A stretch of DNA of 64,000 nucleotides from Clitoria ternatea (GCA_037962975.1 CM075675.1:2056001-2120000), one strand, 5' to 3'; shown: positions 1 through 13,666, numbered from the stretch's first letter. Numbers and translations: made by a program. Notes: generated by a model from the sequence alone, not told the origin.

Positions 1-50
1 TAAATATAATTCAAATTTTTAATGGTTATTTAAATTAGTAGATTTGATTT

Positions 51-245
51 TGAGTCCTTATAGTCCATTCCTCGCACAGGTCTATATAAGTCCATATATC
101 CAGTCTTCGCATAGGTATAGTTCAGTCTAGACAGGTCATAATAGTCCAAGTCCTTGCATAGGTTTAGTTCGATCCATATAGGATATAAAAATCCAAGTCC
201 TTGCATAGGTTTAGTTCAGTCCGTATAAGTTATAATAATTCAGAT
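51..245. repeat. Degenerate ~60-bp tandem repeat inside the LTR
   Basis: Four imperfect units share the core GTCC...CTTGCATAGGTTTAGTTC or its variants (CCTCGCACAGGTC, TCTTCGCATAGG). The same block recurs at 6328-6522, and in the third LTR it is interrupted by the solo LTR at 12772. Confidence 0.6.
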
Positions 246-550
246 CTATGTATAGATATTTCAGAATAAGTTACATAATATATTAAATTTATTATAAATT
301 TTAAGTTGAGAAGTTATTACTTTAAAATAATAATATTATTAAATTTAAAAGGAGTAAGGGACTCCTCCCTTTATTCTTATGTCTTTCATATTATATTTTT
401 ATCTCACTCCCCCTTACCTCTTGTATACCGATTCGTTATTGAAAATCCATGCGCGCCTCGTCTCCGAGTTCTAAAACATACCAATTTCATTTTAATATAA
501 TTACAAGATGAAAATTAAGATTACAACTTAAAATAAAAAATGGTAAATTT

Positions 551-586
<36 letters not shown>

Positions 587-773
587 AAATCGTAAATAGT
601 AACAGTAAATAATAAAACGTGAATAGTAACAGTAAATAGTAAAACGTGAATAGTAACAGTAAATAGTAAATCATAAATAGTAATGGTAAATAGTAACAGT
701 AAATAGTAATTTACTATTTGAATAGTAATTTACTATTGAAATAGTAATTTACTATTGAAATAGTGTTTACTAT
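551..773. repeat. AATAGTRA minisatellite with ATAGTAATTTACTAT palindromes (LTR A copy)
   Basis: Short units of GTGAATA / GTAAATA / GTAACA repeat for about 220 bp. The block ends in three copies of a self-complementary AATAGTAATTTACTATT that could form hairpins. Confidence 0.8.
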
Positions 774-1926
774 GCAGAATAATAACTTAAAATAATATTA
801 TTTCCAGTATAATAACAGATTTCTAAAAACGATATAAAAATAACCCAAAAAATATAAAAGAGAAGTATTCTTACCTTAGGATTTTGGCAGAACCTTCTCT
901 CCAAAAACTTCTCGTCTCTCTCTCACTTCCACCACTATCTCACTAGCACTACTATATTAAGAAAACTTAATCTGAAATTGTGAATTCTAAAGAAGAAATC
1001 CTTCGGTATTTATAGGAAAAAAATTTACTATGCATTCCATTATTTTAATATAAAAGTACTATGCATTTTTGAATTTTTTATTCCAGGTTACTGTGCATCT
1101 TTTGAAAATTTCATACATGCACAGTGATTTGCATAGTAATTGTCGGCAAAATTATTAAGTCAAATAGTAACCCTTCACTCGGTATATTTTAAATATTCAA
1201 AATGAGTCCTTTTTGAAATTTAGCGATATTATATCAGTCCTCACTAATTTTATAATAAGTAATATAAAGCTGAAATTTTAAAAATCTAAAATTTTCTGTT
1301 AATAAAAATTTATTGATACGTTTCTAAATTTTTAACGATTAGAAAAAATCAAGATTTTTCTCAAACCGATAATTTTTAGATAAGTCTACTTGAAATGGAT
1401 TTTAGAAAATTTTCTTATAATTTAACTTTACATTCTTGTAAATATTTTTAATTTTAAGCAACTTTATATGAATTTAAAATTATTTAAATATATTATTTTA
1501 TTAAAATAATTCAAAATTTTCAAAAAATTCCAGAAAATCATAAATATTATGTAGATCAAAAAGTTAAAAAGAACCATAGTCTAATTCCTTCAAAATTTTA
1601 TTTTAAAATTCTAATAAGAGTTAAATCTTAAATATGTAAAAATAATATATATATAACAACATAAAATAAAAATGGTGAATAATAAAGATATTAAAAATTC
1701 TTAATATAATTTTCTTAATTAATGAATACTAATTAAGTCACTTTAAAATTCTCATTTAGAAATATTTTCATTTTTTTTATTATTATTATTTTAAAAAAAC
1801 AAATAATAAAAATATAAATACCAAAATTTCAAAAAAAATGATAATAATAAACTAACTTATAGTAATTATTTCTCAAGAAATATATTAATATCTATTTCCT
1901 ATTTGTGATGAAAATAGGATGTTACA

Positions 1927-1947
1927 ACTCTACTCCCCTAAAAGAAA
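1927..1947 (-). other. Polypurine tract (plus-strand primer site)
   Basis: On the minus strand this reads TTTCTTTTAGGGGAGTAG followed by AGT, directly before the LTR start TGTAACATCC. Such a tract primes plus-strand DNA synthesis in LTR retrotransposons. The flanking wording is typical of plant chromovirus (Tekay/Del-like) elements. A second copy is at 8204-8224. Confidence 0.75.
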
Positions 1948-2476
1948 TTTCGTCCTCGAAATTTAATATTGTTAATAAATCTTACCATAGCTAAACTAAC
2001 TGAACTGTTCTAAAATATATTTCTAGTTTCCTTGGCAATTGTGTACATTTTCCTTAACATTGCCATTTATCTCTCTTTTTTTAATCTTATCTGTATTTTT
2101 TTCCTTAACTCAAAAATATTACTCGTCTTAATTTTGTCAACCATGTTCATCATAAATTGATGGTTAACTCTAAACACCTCAATAATTACGTTTCTCAATC
2201 TATTAAAATCTTACTTAACATAATCCATAACATCTATTAATTAAAATTCCTACTCGTAACATAGTAAAATGGACTGCTAAGAATTAATTACTGGACAACT
2301 AGCCGTTAGCAACTAGCCGTTGGACTAGCCGTTTATGACCGTTGCAACTCTCCCTCCCTTACTTGCTTATAAATTCTCATTCCATTCTCACTTCCTATCA
2401 CAACTTCAAGATTTCTTAGTTTCTCTCTTCTATCTAATTTCTTCAATCTTTTTCTCAAGTACTATCATACTATTCG

Positions 2477-2584
2477 ATGGCCAACCTTCCTAGAAGTAAG
2501 GAAGAACGAAGTCGGGATGGACTACAGGTTGTGGTAACAAGTGCCTCACTTCTTATAATCGTTACGATTATTTCTCTAGTTTAG
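2477..2584 (+). CDS. Small ORF inside the retroelement, possible 35-residue membrane peptide
   Basis: An ATG at 2477 opens a 35-codon frame ending at TAG 2582-2584. The product starts MANLPRSKEERSRDG and ends in a hydrophobic run (LLIIVTIISLV), so it could be a one-pass membrane peptide. About 110 bp upstream is a TATA-like CTTATAAATTC, followed by a CT-rich stretch that looks like a plant 5' leader. It lies antisense to the element. It could be a captured host promoter with a small ORF, or chance. I do not recognise the product. An identical copy is at 8754-8861. Confidence 0.25.
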   Translation: MANLPRSKEERSRDGLQVVVTSASLLIIVTIISLV

Positions 2585-4376
2585 ATAATTTTTGTATTGC
2601 CAAGACTCTTAGACCTCTATCTATGATATACTAGATGTTCTATTTTATTTTCCTTAATGTAATCGTGTATAATAAATTATCCTAGTAAGAAAGGATAAAT
2701 ATGTCTTAGTCCATGTTGTACTTGTTTATCTAGTTAAATCCTTGTGGTCTTTGTTTCGTGATAATCCAGGGTATGTAATCATTTCTTATTGTCTTCTATA
2801 ATGAATTAAATATTCCTTAACTAAGTGATTGTACATTCCATTATAATTGACTACAACCATTACATATATTTGATAAATTCTCCAATCTTAAATGATCACA
2901 AATCACTATGTTGACTTAGAAATACTCACTTGAATTATTTTTTTTTTGGTAACTAAGACTTATGTAATTCTCTTTATAGGAAAATCAATAAGTAAAGGTT
3001 CATATATACTTCCTCATGGTTTACTAACACATTTCTTTATTTTAAATCTACAATGGTCATTACATAACAATGATTTATATCAGGTATGTATATTCGTCGA
3101 ACAAAATCGATGACTAAAAGAAAATAACTTGATAAACATGTATCATATTGTTAGGAATCACAAAAATATTTTATGTCACAATTTCTAAATATTAAACCAA
3201 TATCGATGTCTTCCAAAGATCTATAATGCTTATTTTAGGTCATTCATTAATATATTTATCACAATAAATCAATTTAAAAAAAATCAAAAATATATGGTTA
3301 ATTACATTCGATGTCACAATCATAAAAGTTTCATTAATTCATATATTTACACACATAACCATCATATACATTATTCAATCGTAGACATCATAAATGAAAA
3401 CTTCATCAAATCAAACAATAATTAACATATTTTATATGTCATACAAAAGAAGAATCAATACAAATAGCCAGAGATACAATTCCTAATATGATTATTTGTT
3501 ATATCAAACAAGTTATAAATTATCATATTTATTTCATGAAGCATACATCCACACATTTTTCTTTTCAAAATATATCACCAAAGGACAAAACTATGATTCT
3601 ATCTTGAACAATTTGTTATACTAGTTTGGGATTACAATAGTTATCTACCCATTGGAATTCTAATTCACACAAGTATCTCTTACAACTTCAAGGACATGGT
3701 AAGGAATATCCTAATAGAATTTATTGAGTTTATCTCCATTTCTCCATATACCACATTAACCCAAGGTTAAATTCGTTGATCTTAACATCCTTCTTTTGAC
3801 ATGTCTTTCACTACTTAGTGCAAATCATTCGGGGTGATCAGTCCCGATAGTTTATAACTAAGTAGTCAAAGTCACGACAACTCCAGTCTAGAATTCATAC
3901 CAAAATATTTCTAAGAATTTTCTATTGTCTTATCTCCCTTGTTGTCTCATACCATATTGTAAAACAGGAAAATGTTAGAATATTTCACTATCACATATTA
4001 ATCAGAGAATCAAACACCATACAATACATTTGGAATAAAAGGAAATAACTGCATTAGTTAATTTACCTCATCATTCCACCATACATTAAGGCCTGTACTT
4101 AAACAATGTCAAGAAAGACTTCAGAATGGCCAGTTTCTGATAATCCCTGCAATAACATTTTTCAAGTAACAGGCTATAAAGTTTTAACTTATACTTCTTA
4201 TGAACTTAAAATTAGTTCTTTCTTTCTATACTCCTAATTTTTCTTCACTTACTTCTTACCATTTACTCTAATAAAATTTCCTCTTTTCTCAATCATAAAA
4301 TCTCTTGTCAAACTCAACCATCAGAGTACACTAACACGCTAGTAAGACCATACCACAAGCCAGTTTGGATTGAACT

Positions 4377-4388
4377 GCTCTGATACCA
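4377..4388 (-). other. Primer binding site (initiator Met tRNA type)
   Basis: The minus strand reads TGGTATCAGAGC, complementary to the 3' end of plant initiator tRNA-Met. It lies 3 nt inside the LTR boundary (LTR begins at 4392). The second copy is at 10654-10665. Confidence 0.85.
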
Positions 4389-4391
4389 CTT

Positions 4392-6827
4392 TGTAACACC
4401 CCCTTATATACACGAGATATATATGTATTCTTCTTACTTTAAAAAAAAAAACTTTTAGAAAGATATACATATTTATCACTCTTTATTTCGTGTATACAAG
4501 GACGTATATACATCTGATTTCCTTTGAATATTGAAAGTAAAAAAATTGTCTTTCAATATTTGTCCATAATGACAAAATAATTTATAGAAATCATAAGTGA
4601 TAAATCATTACAATATTATACCCGAATGAAAGAGTTTATCAAAGTTTAACCTTTACCTTGTTACAATTATGTACTTGATATTGTAATAAGACAAAATAAA
4701 ACTAAACTATACCTCTACTACAAATGTGAACAATCATTTCCTAGTCCTTGAACCATCGAGTTTTGAATCCTACTCTTGTCATATCTCTTCATCTAATCGA
4801 TTGAGAATGAGACCACTTTATCCTCTTGTAATTATATATCCTTCCATCTTGGACTGCTAGCTATATATCATATAACATATATTTTGGACACAAAAATTCA
4901 AACAAGAAGGAGTGAGAAACAAAATATAATATATTACAGATAAGACATAAGCATAAGGGTTTTCACAAACTAATATAGTAATATCAGTCATAATCTCATA
5001 TACAATCAATTATGAATATAGGGTTTCCACATACATAACACTTATATTTTCATTCATAACCATCCATATAGAATGTCACAATCACATGAATGTTATGTAA
5101 TGCTTATGCTACTGTCTCATTCAGTTTATGCATGTGGGCCCTTAAAGTTTTAGTTTGCACTGGGCCAACCAGGAGTTTACACTGTTTCATAAATTCTGGA
5201 TAATAATAACATAAATGCCTTCATGGCATATGAACAGCTCAACTGGCGTGGAAACACTTAGAGACTAGTCAGACTGAGAAAGTTTTTATTGTGAAAGTAC
5301 CCGACACTAGGGAGCGACCCCAGGTCACCTGAAGCACCCTTTCACACTCTCTCATCCCAAGGCTCGCAATTAAGCCTCCTCTAATGTATCCTCGGTTTCT
5401 ATAATCCGTCCCCAGGCAATATCACATCTCATTTCTCTTTAATGATTCATGATGCATGAACTACTCGCATATTTAGTTGGTTAAGGCTTTTAGAAACTCA
5501 ATTATTAAATACCATAAAGGTTCACAAAATCATCACAATAAACTGTACATTTCCATAAGTTCTTCTTTGAACTTCTGTTATACTGAAATAATTTAGTACA
5601 GTCTTCAAATTCAGATCTTACCAAAATTGAGTTTCCAAGCCTTAAATATCTCAAAGCTTTCTCTTAAAAATCTTCATATATTTACATAATCTTTCTCAAT
5701 TTGAATCTTAACTAGATTGAGTTTTTGAAATCTCCACAAAATATTCTTTAGTTATTTCGTTGGGGAAAACCAAAATAATTTACTTTAAACTTCTAATTTC
5801 TAAAGAAAATAATTTAAAATCATTAACTAAGAATACTTAAAACTATAAAAATTTTCTTTAATTCAAGAATTAATTATCTCAACCTCTGATTTTCATAAAA
5901 TAGCTTCTTTCTAATACTAGATTTTATTATAGAGATTAAAAATAAAGTTAATAAAAATTATTTATAAGAAGAAATAAAAAACTAAAATAATTATAAAATA
6001 CTTTCTCTTGGAATAAAAATTTAAAGAGTAAGGTAAGAAAATTCTTACTGAGTTTTAACTTTCCGTCATGTTTGCTATATGCTCAAACTTCATATCACAA
6101 GATCATCAATCATTCATCAACCACAATCAAGTATAGTAATCTCATCAATCACAATCAAATATCATCAATCATAATTGAATATTATTAATCACAGTCTAAT
6201 ATTATAAATCACAATATCATTAATCGAAATCAAATATAATTAATTATAATCAAGTCAAATCAACTAAATATCGCTTATAAATATAATTCAAATTTTTAAT
6301 GGTTATTTAAATTAGTAGATTTGATTTTGAGTCCTTATAGTCCATTCCTCGCACAGGTCTATATAAGTCCATATATCCAGTCTTCGCATAGGTATAGTTC
6401 AGTCTAGACAGGTCATAATAGTCCAAGTCCTTGCATAGGTTTAGTTCGATCCATATAGGATATAAAAATCCAAGTCCTTGCATAGGTTTAGTTCAGTCCG
6501 TATAAGTTATAATAATTCAGATCTATGTATAGATATTTCAGAATAAGTTACATAATATATTAAATTTATTATAAATTTTAAGTTGAGAAGTTATTACTTT
6601 AAAATAATAATATTATTAAATTTAAAAGGAGTAAGGGACTCCTCCCTTTATTCTTATGTCTTTCATATTATATTTTTATCTCACTCCCCCTTACCTCTTG
6701 TATACCGATTCGTTATTGAAAATCCATGCGCGCCTCGTCTCCGAGTTCTAAAACATACCAATTTCATTTTAATATAATTACAAGATGAAAATTAAGATTA
6801 CAACTTAAAATAAAAAATGGTAAATTT

Positions 6828-6863
<36 letters not shown>

Positions 6864-8203
6864 AAATCGTAAATAGTAACAGTAAATAATAAAACGTGAA
6901 TAGTAACAGTAAATAGTAAAACGTGAATAGTAACAGTAAATAGTAAATCATAAATAGTAATGGTAAATAGTAACAGTAAATAGTAATTTACTATTTGAAT
7001 AGTAATTTACTATTGAAATAGTAATTTACTATTGAAATAGTGTTTACTATGCAGAATAATAACTTAAAATAATATTATTTCCAGTATAATAACAGATTTC
7101 TAAAAACGATATAAAAATAACCCAAAAAATATAAAAGAGAAGTATTCTTACCTTAGGATTTTGGCAGAACCTTCTCTCCAAAAACTTCTCGTCTCTCTCT
7201 CACTTCCACCACTATCTCACTAGCACTACTATATTAAGAAAACTTAATCTGAAATTGTGAATTCTAAAGAAGAAATCCTTCGGTATTTATAGGAAAAAAA
7301 TTTACTATGCATTCCATTATTTTAATATAAAAGTACTATGCATTTTTGAATTTTTTATTCCAGGTTACTGTGCATCTTTTGAAAATTTCATACATGCACA
7401 GTGATTTGCATAGTAATTGTCGGCAAAATTATTAAGTCAAATAGTAACCCTTCACTCGGTATATTTTAAATATTCAAAATGAGTCCTTTTTGAAATTTAG
7501 CGATATTATATCAGTCCTCACTAATTTTATAATAAGTAATATAAAGCTGAAATTTTAAAAATCTAAAATTTTCTGTTAATAAAAATTTATTGATACGTTT
7601 CTAAATTTTTAACGATTAGAAAAAATCAAGATTTTTCTCAAACCGATAATTTTTAGATAAGTCTACTTGAAATGGATTTTAGAAAATTTTCTTATAATTT
7701 AACTTTACATTCTTGTAAATATTTTTAATTTTAAGCAACTTTATATGAATTTAAAATTATTTAAATATATTATTTTATTAAAATAATTCAAAATTTTCAA
7801 AAAATTCCAGAAAATCATAAATATTATGTAGATCAAAAAGTTAAAAAGAACCATAGTCTAATTCCTTCAAAATTTTATTTTAAAATTCTAATAAGAGTTA
7901 AATCTTAAATATGTAAAAATAATATATATATAACAACATAAAATAAAAATGGTGAATAATAAAGATATTAAAAATTCTTAATATAATTTTCTTAATTAAT
8001 GAATACTAATTAAGTCACTTTAAAATTCTCATTTAGAAATATTTTCATTTTTTTTATTATTATTATTTTAAAAAAACAAATAATAAAAATATAAATACCA
8101 AAATTTCAAAAAAAATGATAATAATAAACTAACTTATAGTAATTATTTCTCAAGAAATATATTAATATCTATTTCCTATTTGTGATGAAAATAGGATGTT
8201 ACA
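4392..8203 (-). mobile_element. LTR B, complete middle LTR shared by two internal regions
   Basis: The 3,812 bp runs from TGTAACA at 4392 to TGTTACA at 8203. It is flanked on the left by a primer binding site and on the right by a polypurine tract, so one LTR serves as 5' LTR of the left unit and 3' LTR of the right unit. The right part (6278-8203) matches LTR A without noticed differences. The left part (4392-6277) matches LTR C likewise. It contains the minisatellite at 6828-7050. It has no genes. Confidence 0.88.
6828..7050. repeat. AATAGTRA minisatellite (LTR B copy)
   Basis: This is the same sequence and length as the block at 551-773, offset by 6,277 bp. Confidence 0.8.
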
Positions 8204-10668
8204 ACTCTACTCCCCTAAAAGAAATTTCGTCCTCGAAATTTAATATTGTTAATAAATCTTACCATAGCTAAACTAACTGAACTGTTCTAAAATATATTTC
8301 TAGTTTCCTTGGCAATTGTGTACATTTTCCTTAACATTGCCATTTATCTCTCTTTTTTTAATCTTATCTGTATTTTTTTCCTTAACTCAAAAATATTACT
8401 CGTCTTAATTTTGTCAACCATGTTCATCATAAATTGATGGTTAACTCTAAACACCTCAATAATTACGTTTCTCAATCTATTAAAATCTTACTTAACATAA
8501 TCCATAACATCTATTAATTAAAATTCCTACTCGTAACATAGTAAAATGGACTGCTAAGAATTAATTACTGGACAACTAGCCGTTAGCAACTAGCCGTTGG
8601 ACTAGCCGTTTATGACCGTTGCAACTCTCCCTCCCTTACTTGCTTATAAATTCTCATTCCATTCTCACTTCCTATCACAACTTCAAGATTTCTTAGTTTC
8701 TCTCTTCTATCTAATTTCTTCAATCTTTTTCTCAAGTACTATCATACTATTCGATGGCCAACCTTCCTAGAAGTAAGGAAGAACGAAGTCGGGATGGACT
8801 ACAGGTTGTGGTAACAAGTGCCTCACTTCTTATAATCGTTACGATTATTTCTCTAGTTTAGATAATTTTTGTATTGCCAAGACTCTTAGACCTCTATCTA
8901 TGATATACTAGATGTTCTATTTTATTTTCCTTAATGTAATCGTGTATAATAAATTATCCTAGTAAGAAAGGATAAATATGTCTTAGTCCATGTTGTACTT
9001 GTTTATCTAGTTAAATCCTTGTGGTCTTTGTTTCGTGATAATCCAGGGTATGTAATCATTTCTTATTGTCTTCTATAATGAATTAAATATTCCTTAACTA
9101 AGTGATTGTACATTCCATTATAATTGACTACAACCATTACATATATTTGATAAATTCTCCAATCTTAAATGATCACAAATCACTATGTTGACTTAGAAAT
9201 ACTCACTTGAATTATTTTTTTTTTGGTAACTAAGACTTATGTAATTCTCTTTATAGGAAAATCAATAAGTAAAGGTTCATATATACTTCCTCATGGTTTA
9301 CTAACACATTTCTTTATTTTAAATCTACAATGGTCATTACATAACAATGATTTATATCAGGTATGTATATTCGTCGAACAAAATCGATGACTAAAAGAAA
9401 ATAACTTGATAAACATGTATCATATTGTTAGGAATCACAAAAATATTTTATGTCACAATTTCTAAATATTAAACCAATATCGATGTCTTCCAAAGATCTA
9501 TAATGCTTATTTTAGGTCATTCATTAATATATTTATCACAATAAATCAATTTAAAAAAAATCAAAAATATATGGTTAATTACATTCGATGTCACAATCAT
9601 AAAAGTTTCATTAATTCATATATTTACACACATAACCATCATATACATTATTCAATCGTAGACATCATAAATGAAAACTTCATCAAATCAAACAATAATT
9701 AACATATTTTATATGTCATACAAAAGAAGAATCAATACAAATAGCCAGAGATACAATTCCTAATATGATTATTTGTTATATCAAACAAGTTATAAATTAT
9801 CATATTTATTTCATGAAGCATACATCCACACATTTTTCTTTTCAAAATATATCACCAAAGGACAAAACTATGATTCTATCTTGAACAATTTGTTATACTA
9901 GTTTGGGATTACAATAGTTATCTACCCATTGGAATTCTAATTCACACAAGTATCTCTTACAACTTCAAGGACATGGTAAGGAATATCCTAATAGAATTTA
10001 TTGAGTTTATCTCCATTTCTCCATATACCACATTAACCCAAGGTTAAATTCGTTGATCTTAACATCCTTCTTTTGACATGTCTTTCACTACTTAGTGCAA
10101 ATCATTCGGGGTGATCAGTCCCGATAGTTTATAACTAAGTAGTCAAAGTCACGACAACTCCAGTCTAGAATTCATACCAAAATATTTCTAAGAATTTTCT
10201 ATTGTCTTATCTCCCTTGTTGTCTCATACCATATTGTAAAACAGGAAAATGTTAGAATATTTCACTATCACATATTAATCAGAGAATCAAACACCATACA
10301 ATACATTTGGAATAAAAGGAAATAACTGCATTAGTTAATTTACCTCATCATTCCACCATACATTAAGGCCTGTACTTAAACAATGTCAAGAAAGACTTCA
10401 GAATGGCCAGTTTCTGATAATCCCTGCAATAACATTTTTCAAGTAACAGGCTATAAAGTTTTAACTTATACTTCTTATGAACTTAAAATTAGTTCTTTCT
10501 TTCTATACTCCTAATTTTTCTTCACTTACTTCTTACCATTTACTCTAATAAAATTTCCTCTTTTCTCAATCATAAAATCTCTTGTCAAACTCAACCATCA
10601 GAGTACACTAACACGCTAGTAAGACCATACCACAAGCCAGTTTGGATTGAACTGCTCTGATACCACTT
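8204..10668 (-). mobile_element. Internal region of the second retroelement unit
   Basis: This is a 2,465-bp copy of 1927-4391 at an exact offset of 6,277 bp, including homopolymer lengths (for example the 11-A run). It has a polypurine tract at 8204-8224 and a primer binding site at 10654-10665. No retrotransposon proteins are encoded. Confidence 0.85.
8754..8861 (+). CDS. Second copy of the 35-residue small ORF
   Basis: Identical to 2477-2584, with the same upstream TATA-like element and CT-rich leader. Coding status is unproven. Confidence 0.22.
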   Translation: MANLPRSKEERSRDGLQVVVTSASLLIIVTIISLV

Positions 10669-12771
10669 TGTAACACCCCCTTATATACACGAGATATATA
10701 TGTATTCTTCTTACTTTAAAAAAAAAAACTTTTAGAAAGATATACATATTTATCACTCTTTATTTCGTGTATACAAGGACGTATATACATCTGATTTCCT
10801 TTGAATATTGAAAGTAAAAAAATTGTCTTTCAATATTTGTCCATAATGACAAAATAATTTATAGAAATCATAAGTGATAAATCATTACAATATTATACCC
10901 GAATGAAAGAGTTTATCAAAGTTTAACCTTTACCTTGTTACAATTATGTACTTGATATTGTAATAAGACAAAATAAAACTAAACTATACCTCTACTACAA
11001 ATGTGAACAATCATTTCCTAGTCCTTGAACCATCGAGTTTTGAATCCTACTCTTGTCATATCTCTTCATCTAATCGATTGAGAATGAGACCACTTTATCC
11101 TCTTGTAATTATATATCCTTCCATCTTGGACTGCTAGCTATATATCATATAACATATATTTTGGACACAAAAATTCAAACAAGAAGGAGTGAGAAACAAA
11201 ATATAATATATTACAGATAAGACATAAGCATAAGGGTTTTCACAAACTAATATAGTAATATCAGTCATAATCTCATATACAATCAATTATGAATATAGGG
11301 TTTCCACATACATAACACTTATATTTTCATTCATAACCATCCATATAGAATGTCACAATCACATGAATGTTATGTAATGCTTATGCTACTGTCTCATTCA
11401 GTTTATGCATGTGGGCCCTTAAAGTTTTAGTTTGCACTGGGCCAACCAGGAGTTTACACTGTTTCATAAATTCTGGATAATAATAACATAAATGCCTTCA
11501 TGGCATATGAACAGCTCAACTGGCGTGGAAACACTTAGAGACTAGTCAGACTGAGAAAGTTTTTATTGTGAAAGTACCCGACACTAGGGAGCGACCCCAG
11601 GTCACCTGAAGCACCCTTTCACACTCTCTCATCCCAAGGCTCGCAATTAAGCCTCCTCTAATGTATCCTCGGTTTCTATAATCCGTCCCCAGGCAATATC
11701 ACATCTCATTTCTCTTTAATGATTCATGATGCATGAACTACTCGCATATTTAGTTGGTTAAGGCTTTTAGAAACTCAATTATTAAATACCATAAAGGTTC
11801 ACAAAATCATCACAATAAACTGTACATTTCCATAAGTTCTTCTTTGAACTTCTGTTATACTGAAATAATTTAGTACAGTCTTCAAATTCAGATCTTACCA
11901 AAATTGAGTTTCCAAGCCTTAAATATCTCAAAGCTTTCTCTTAAAAATCTTCATATATTTACATAATCTTTCTCAATTTGAATCTTAACTAGATTGAGTT
12001 TTTGAAATCTCCACAAAATATTCTTTAGTTATTTCGTTGGGGAAAACCAAAATAATTTACTTTAAACTTCTAATTTCTAAAGAAAATAATTTAAAATCAT
12101 TAACTAAGAATACTTAAAACTATAAAAATTTTCTTTAATTCAAGAATTAATTATCTCAACCTCTGATTTTCATAAAATAGCTTCTTTCTAATACTAGATT
12201 TTATTATAGAGATTAAAAATAAAGTTAATAAAAATTATTTATAAGAAGAAATAAAAAACTAAAATAATTATAAAATACTTTCTCTTGGAATAAAAATTTA
12301 AAGAGTAAGGTAAGAAAATTCTTACTGAGTTTTAACTTTCCGTCATGTTTGCTATATGCTCAAACTTCATATCACAAGATCATCAATCATTCATCAACCA
12401 CAATCAAGTATAGTAATCTCATCAATCACAATCAAATATCATCAATCATAATTGAATATTATTAATCACAGTCTAATATTATAAATCACAATATCATTAA
12501 TCGAAATCAAATATAATTAATTATAATCAAGTCAAATCAACTAAATATCGCTTATAAATATAATTCAAATTTTTAATGGTTATTTAAATTAGTAGATTTG
12601 ATTTTGAGTCCTTATAGTCCATTCCTCGCACAGGTCTATATAAGTCCATATATCCAGTCTTCGCATAGGTATAGTTCAGTCTAGACAGGTCATAATAGTC
12701 CAAGTCCTTGCATAGGTTTAGTTCGATCCATATAGGATATAAAAATCCAAGTCCTTGCATAGGTTTAGTTC

Positions 12772-13666
12772 TGAACTGTTCTTTACAGGGGGTGTAGAAG
12801 TATGCTTGTAGAACAACTCAAAATATACATATAAATGTGTTTTAATACAAAGCAATGTATGTATAAATGTAAATACAAAGAGTCTTCGTATGCTGAGGCG
12901 GAGTGTAATGTACTGCGGGGCGGTGTCACAGTCCGCCTGACGGGATCTGACTTGCCTTGACCCAATTGGGGGTGGTACCTGCAATCGTTCTCCGACGCTC
13001 AAGTCAGTATTTCAGAATACTTAGGGACTTAGAAAGACAATCAGAGAGAATTAAGCAAGTAAGAGAGTGTAGGGTTCAGAGAATGGGAAGAAGATCCCTT
13101 ATACCTTTTCAAGAGAGGTTTATATACCTGTTACTGGTGCTGCATTATTGGTAGGATCCGCTCCTTGTCTTCAGGCATAATGCTGAAAAGGTAGTGGGTC
13201 CCTGCGCCGTTTGCTAGCACCATTATTGTAGTAGGTATCACCACTTGTCTGGAAAGCGTTAGTGCTTTAATATTTTATTGTTATTTCCCTTTATGCGTGA
13301 CAGCGTGATTCCCATTATTAACCTCTCAAGACAGAGTCAATCTCGTGCCGGGGTTGTGAGTATGGGCTCGCTACGCAGTGTGGGAAATTCAGTATTCCGC
13401 CTGAGTTGAGCCTATGGCTTGGCGTAGTAACAACTTAGGCGGGGTTACGTCTCTTGGCGGAGTAACATGCCTGGACGGAGTTACATTCCTTGGCGGGGTA
13501 ACGTGCATGGGCGGAGTTATGAGCCTTGGCGGTGTTACTTGCCCTGGCGGTATGCACTCCGTATAGTATTTGTAGTGTATTTGAAGAATACTTTTCTTTA
13601 TTCAAAATGCTGATCTGGCAAGGCATTAAAGCCATGCTCTTGGGGGCCGGTGTTAGGACCGGATCA
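12772..13666 (-). mobile_element. 895-bp solo LTR with AGTTC target duplication
   Basis: An 895-bp sequence interrupts LTR C. On the plus strand it begins TGAACTG and ends GGATCA (TG...CA). AGTTC is present on both sides (12767-12771 and 13667-13671) but only once in the uninterrupted copies. The minus strand carries a TATA box GGTATATAAACC near 13116-13128 and the motif TGACTTGAGCGTCGGAG near 12989-13006, so transcription was leftward. There is no second LTR or internal region, so it is a solo LTR left by LTR-LTR recombination. The TGATCCGGTCC start on the minus strand links it to the LTRs at 20791 and 28784. Confidence 0.88.

Larger units (their letters stand above)
1..1926 (-). mobile_element. 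LTR A (partial) of a tandem LTR-retrotransposon array
   Basis: This is the distal part of a long terminal repeat whose other end lies outside the window. It ends at 1926 in TGTTACA, directly next to a polypurine tract, so the element reads leftward and this is its 3' LTR. It matches 6278-8203 at a constant offset of 6,277 bp with no difference noticed on side-by-side reading. A TATA-like CTATAAATACC on the minus strand near 1003-1015 fits the U3/R boundary. No coding potential is credible; the 64-residue reading frame at 306-500 is repeated in each LTR copy and is only part of the repeat. Confidence 0.85.
1927..4391 (-). mobile_element. Internal region of the first retroelement unit (non-autonomous)
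   Basis: The 2,465 bp lies between two LTRs. At its right end, 4377-4388 is the reverse complement of TGGTATCAGAGC, the standard initiator-Met-tRNA primer binding site, 3 nt from the LTR at 4392. At its left end, 1927-1947 read on the minus strand is a purine-rich tract beside the LTR end. These two sites fix the element on the minus strand. There is no gag, protease, reverse transcriptase, RNase H or integrase, and no long reading frame on either strand. A long LTR with a non-coding interior resembles the LARD type of non-autonomous element, which would depend on proteins from a relative. Confidence 0.82.

Noticed and set aside
306..500. 64-residue reading frame repeated at 6583-6777 and 13760-13954
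   Set aside because: It lies inside each LTR copy and repeats only because the LTR repeats. There is no domain or start context.
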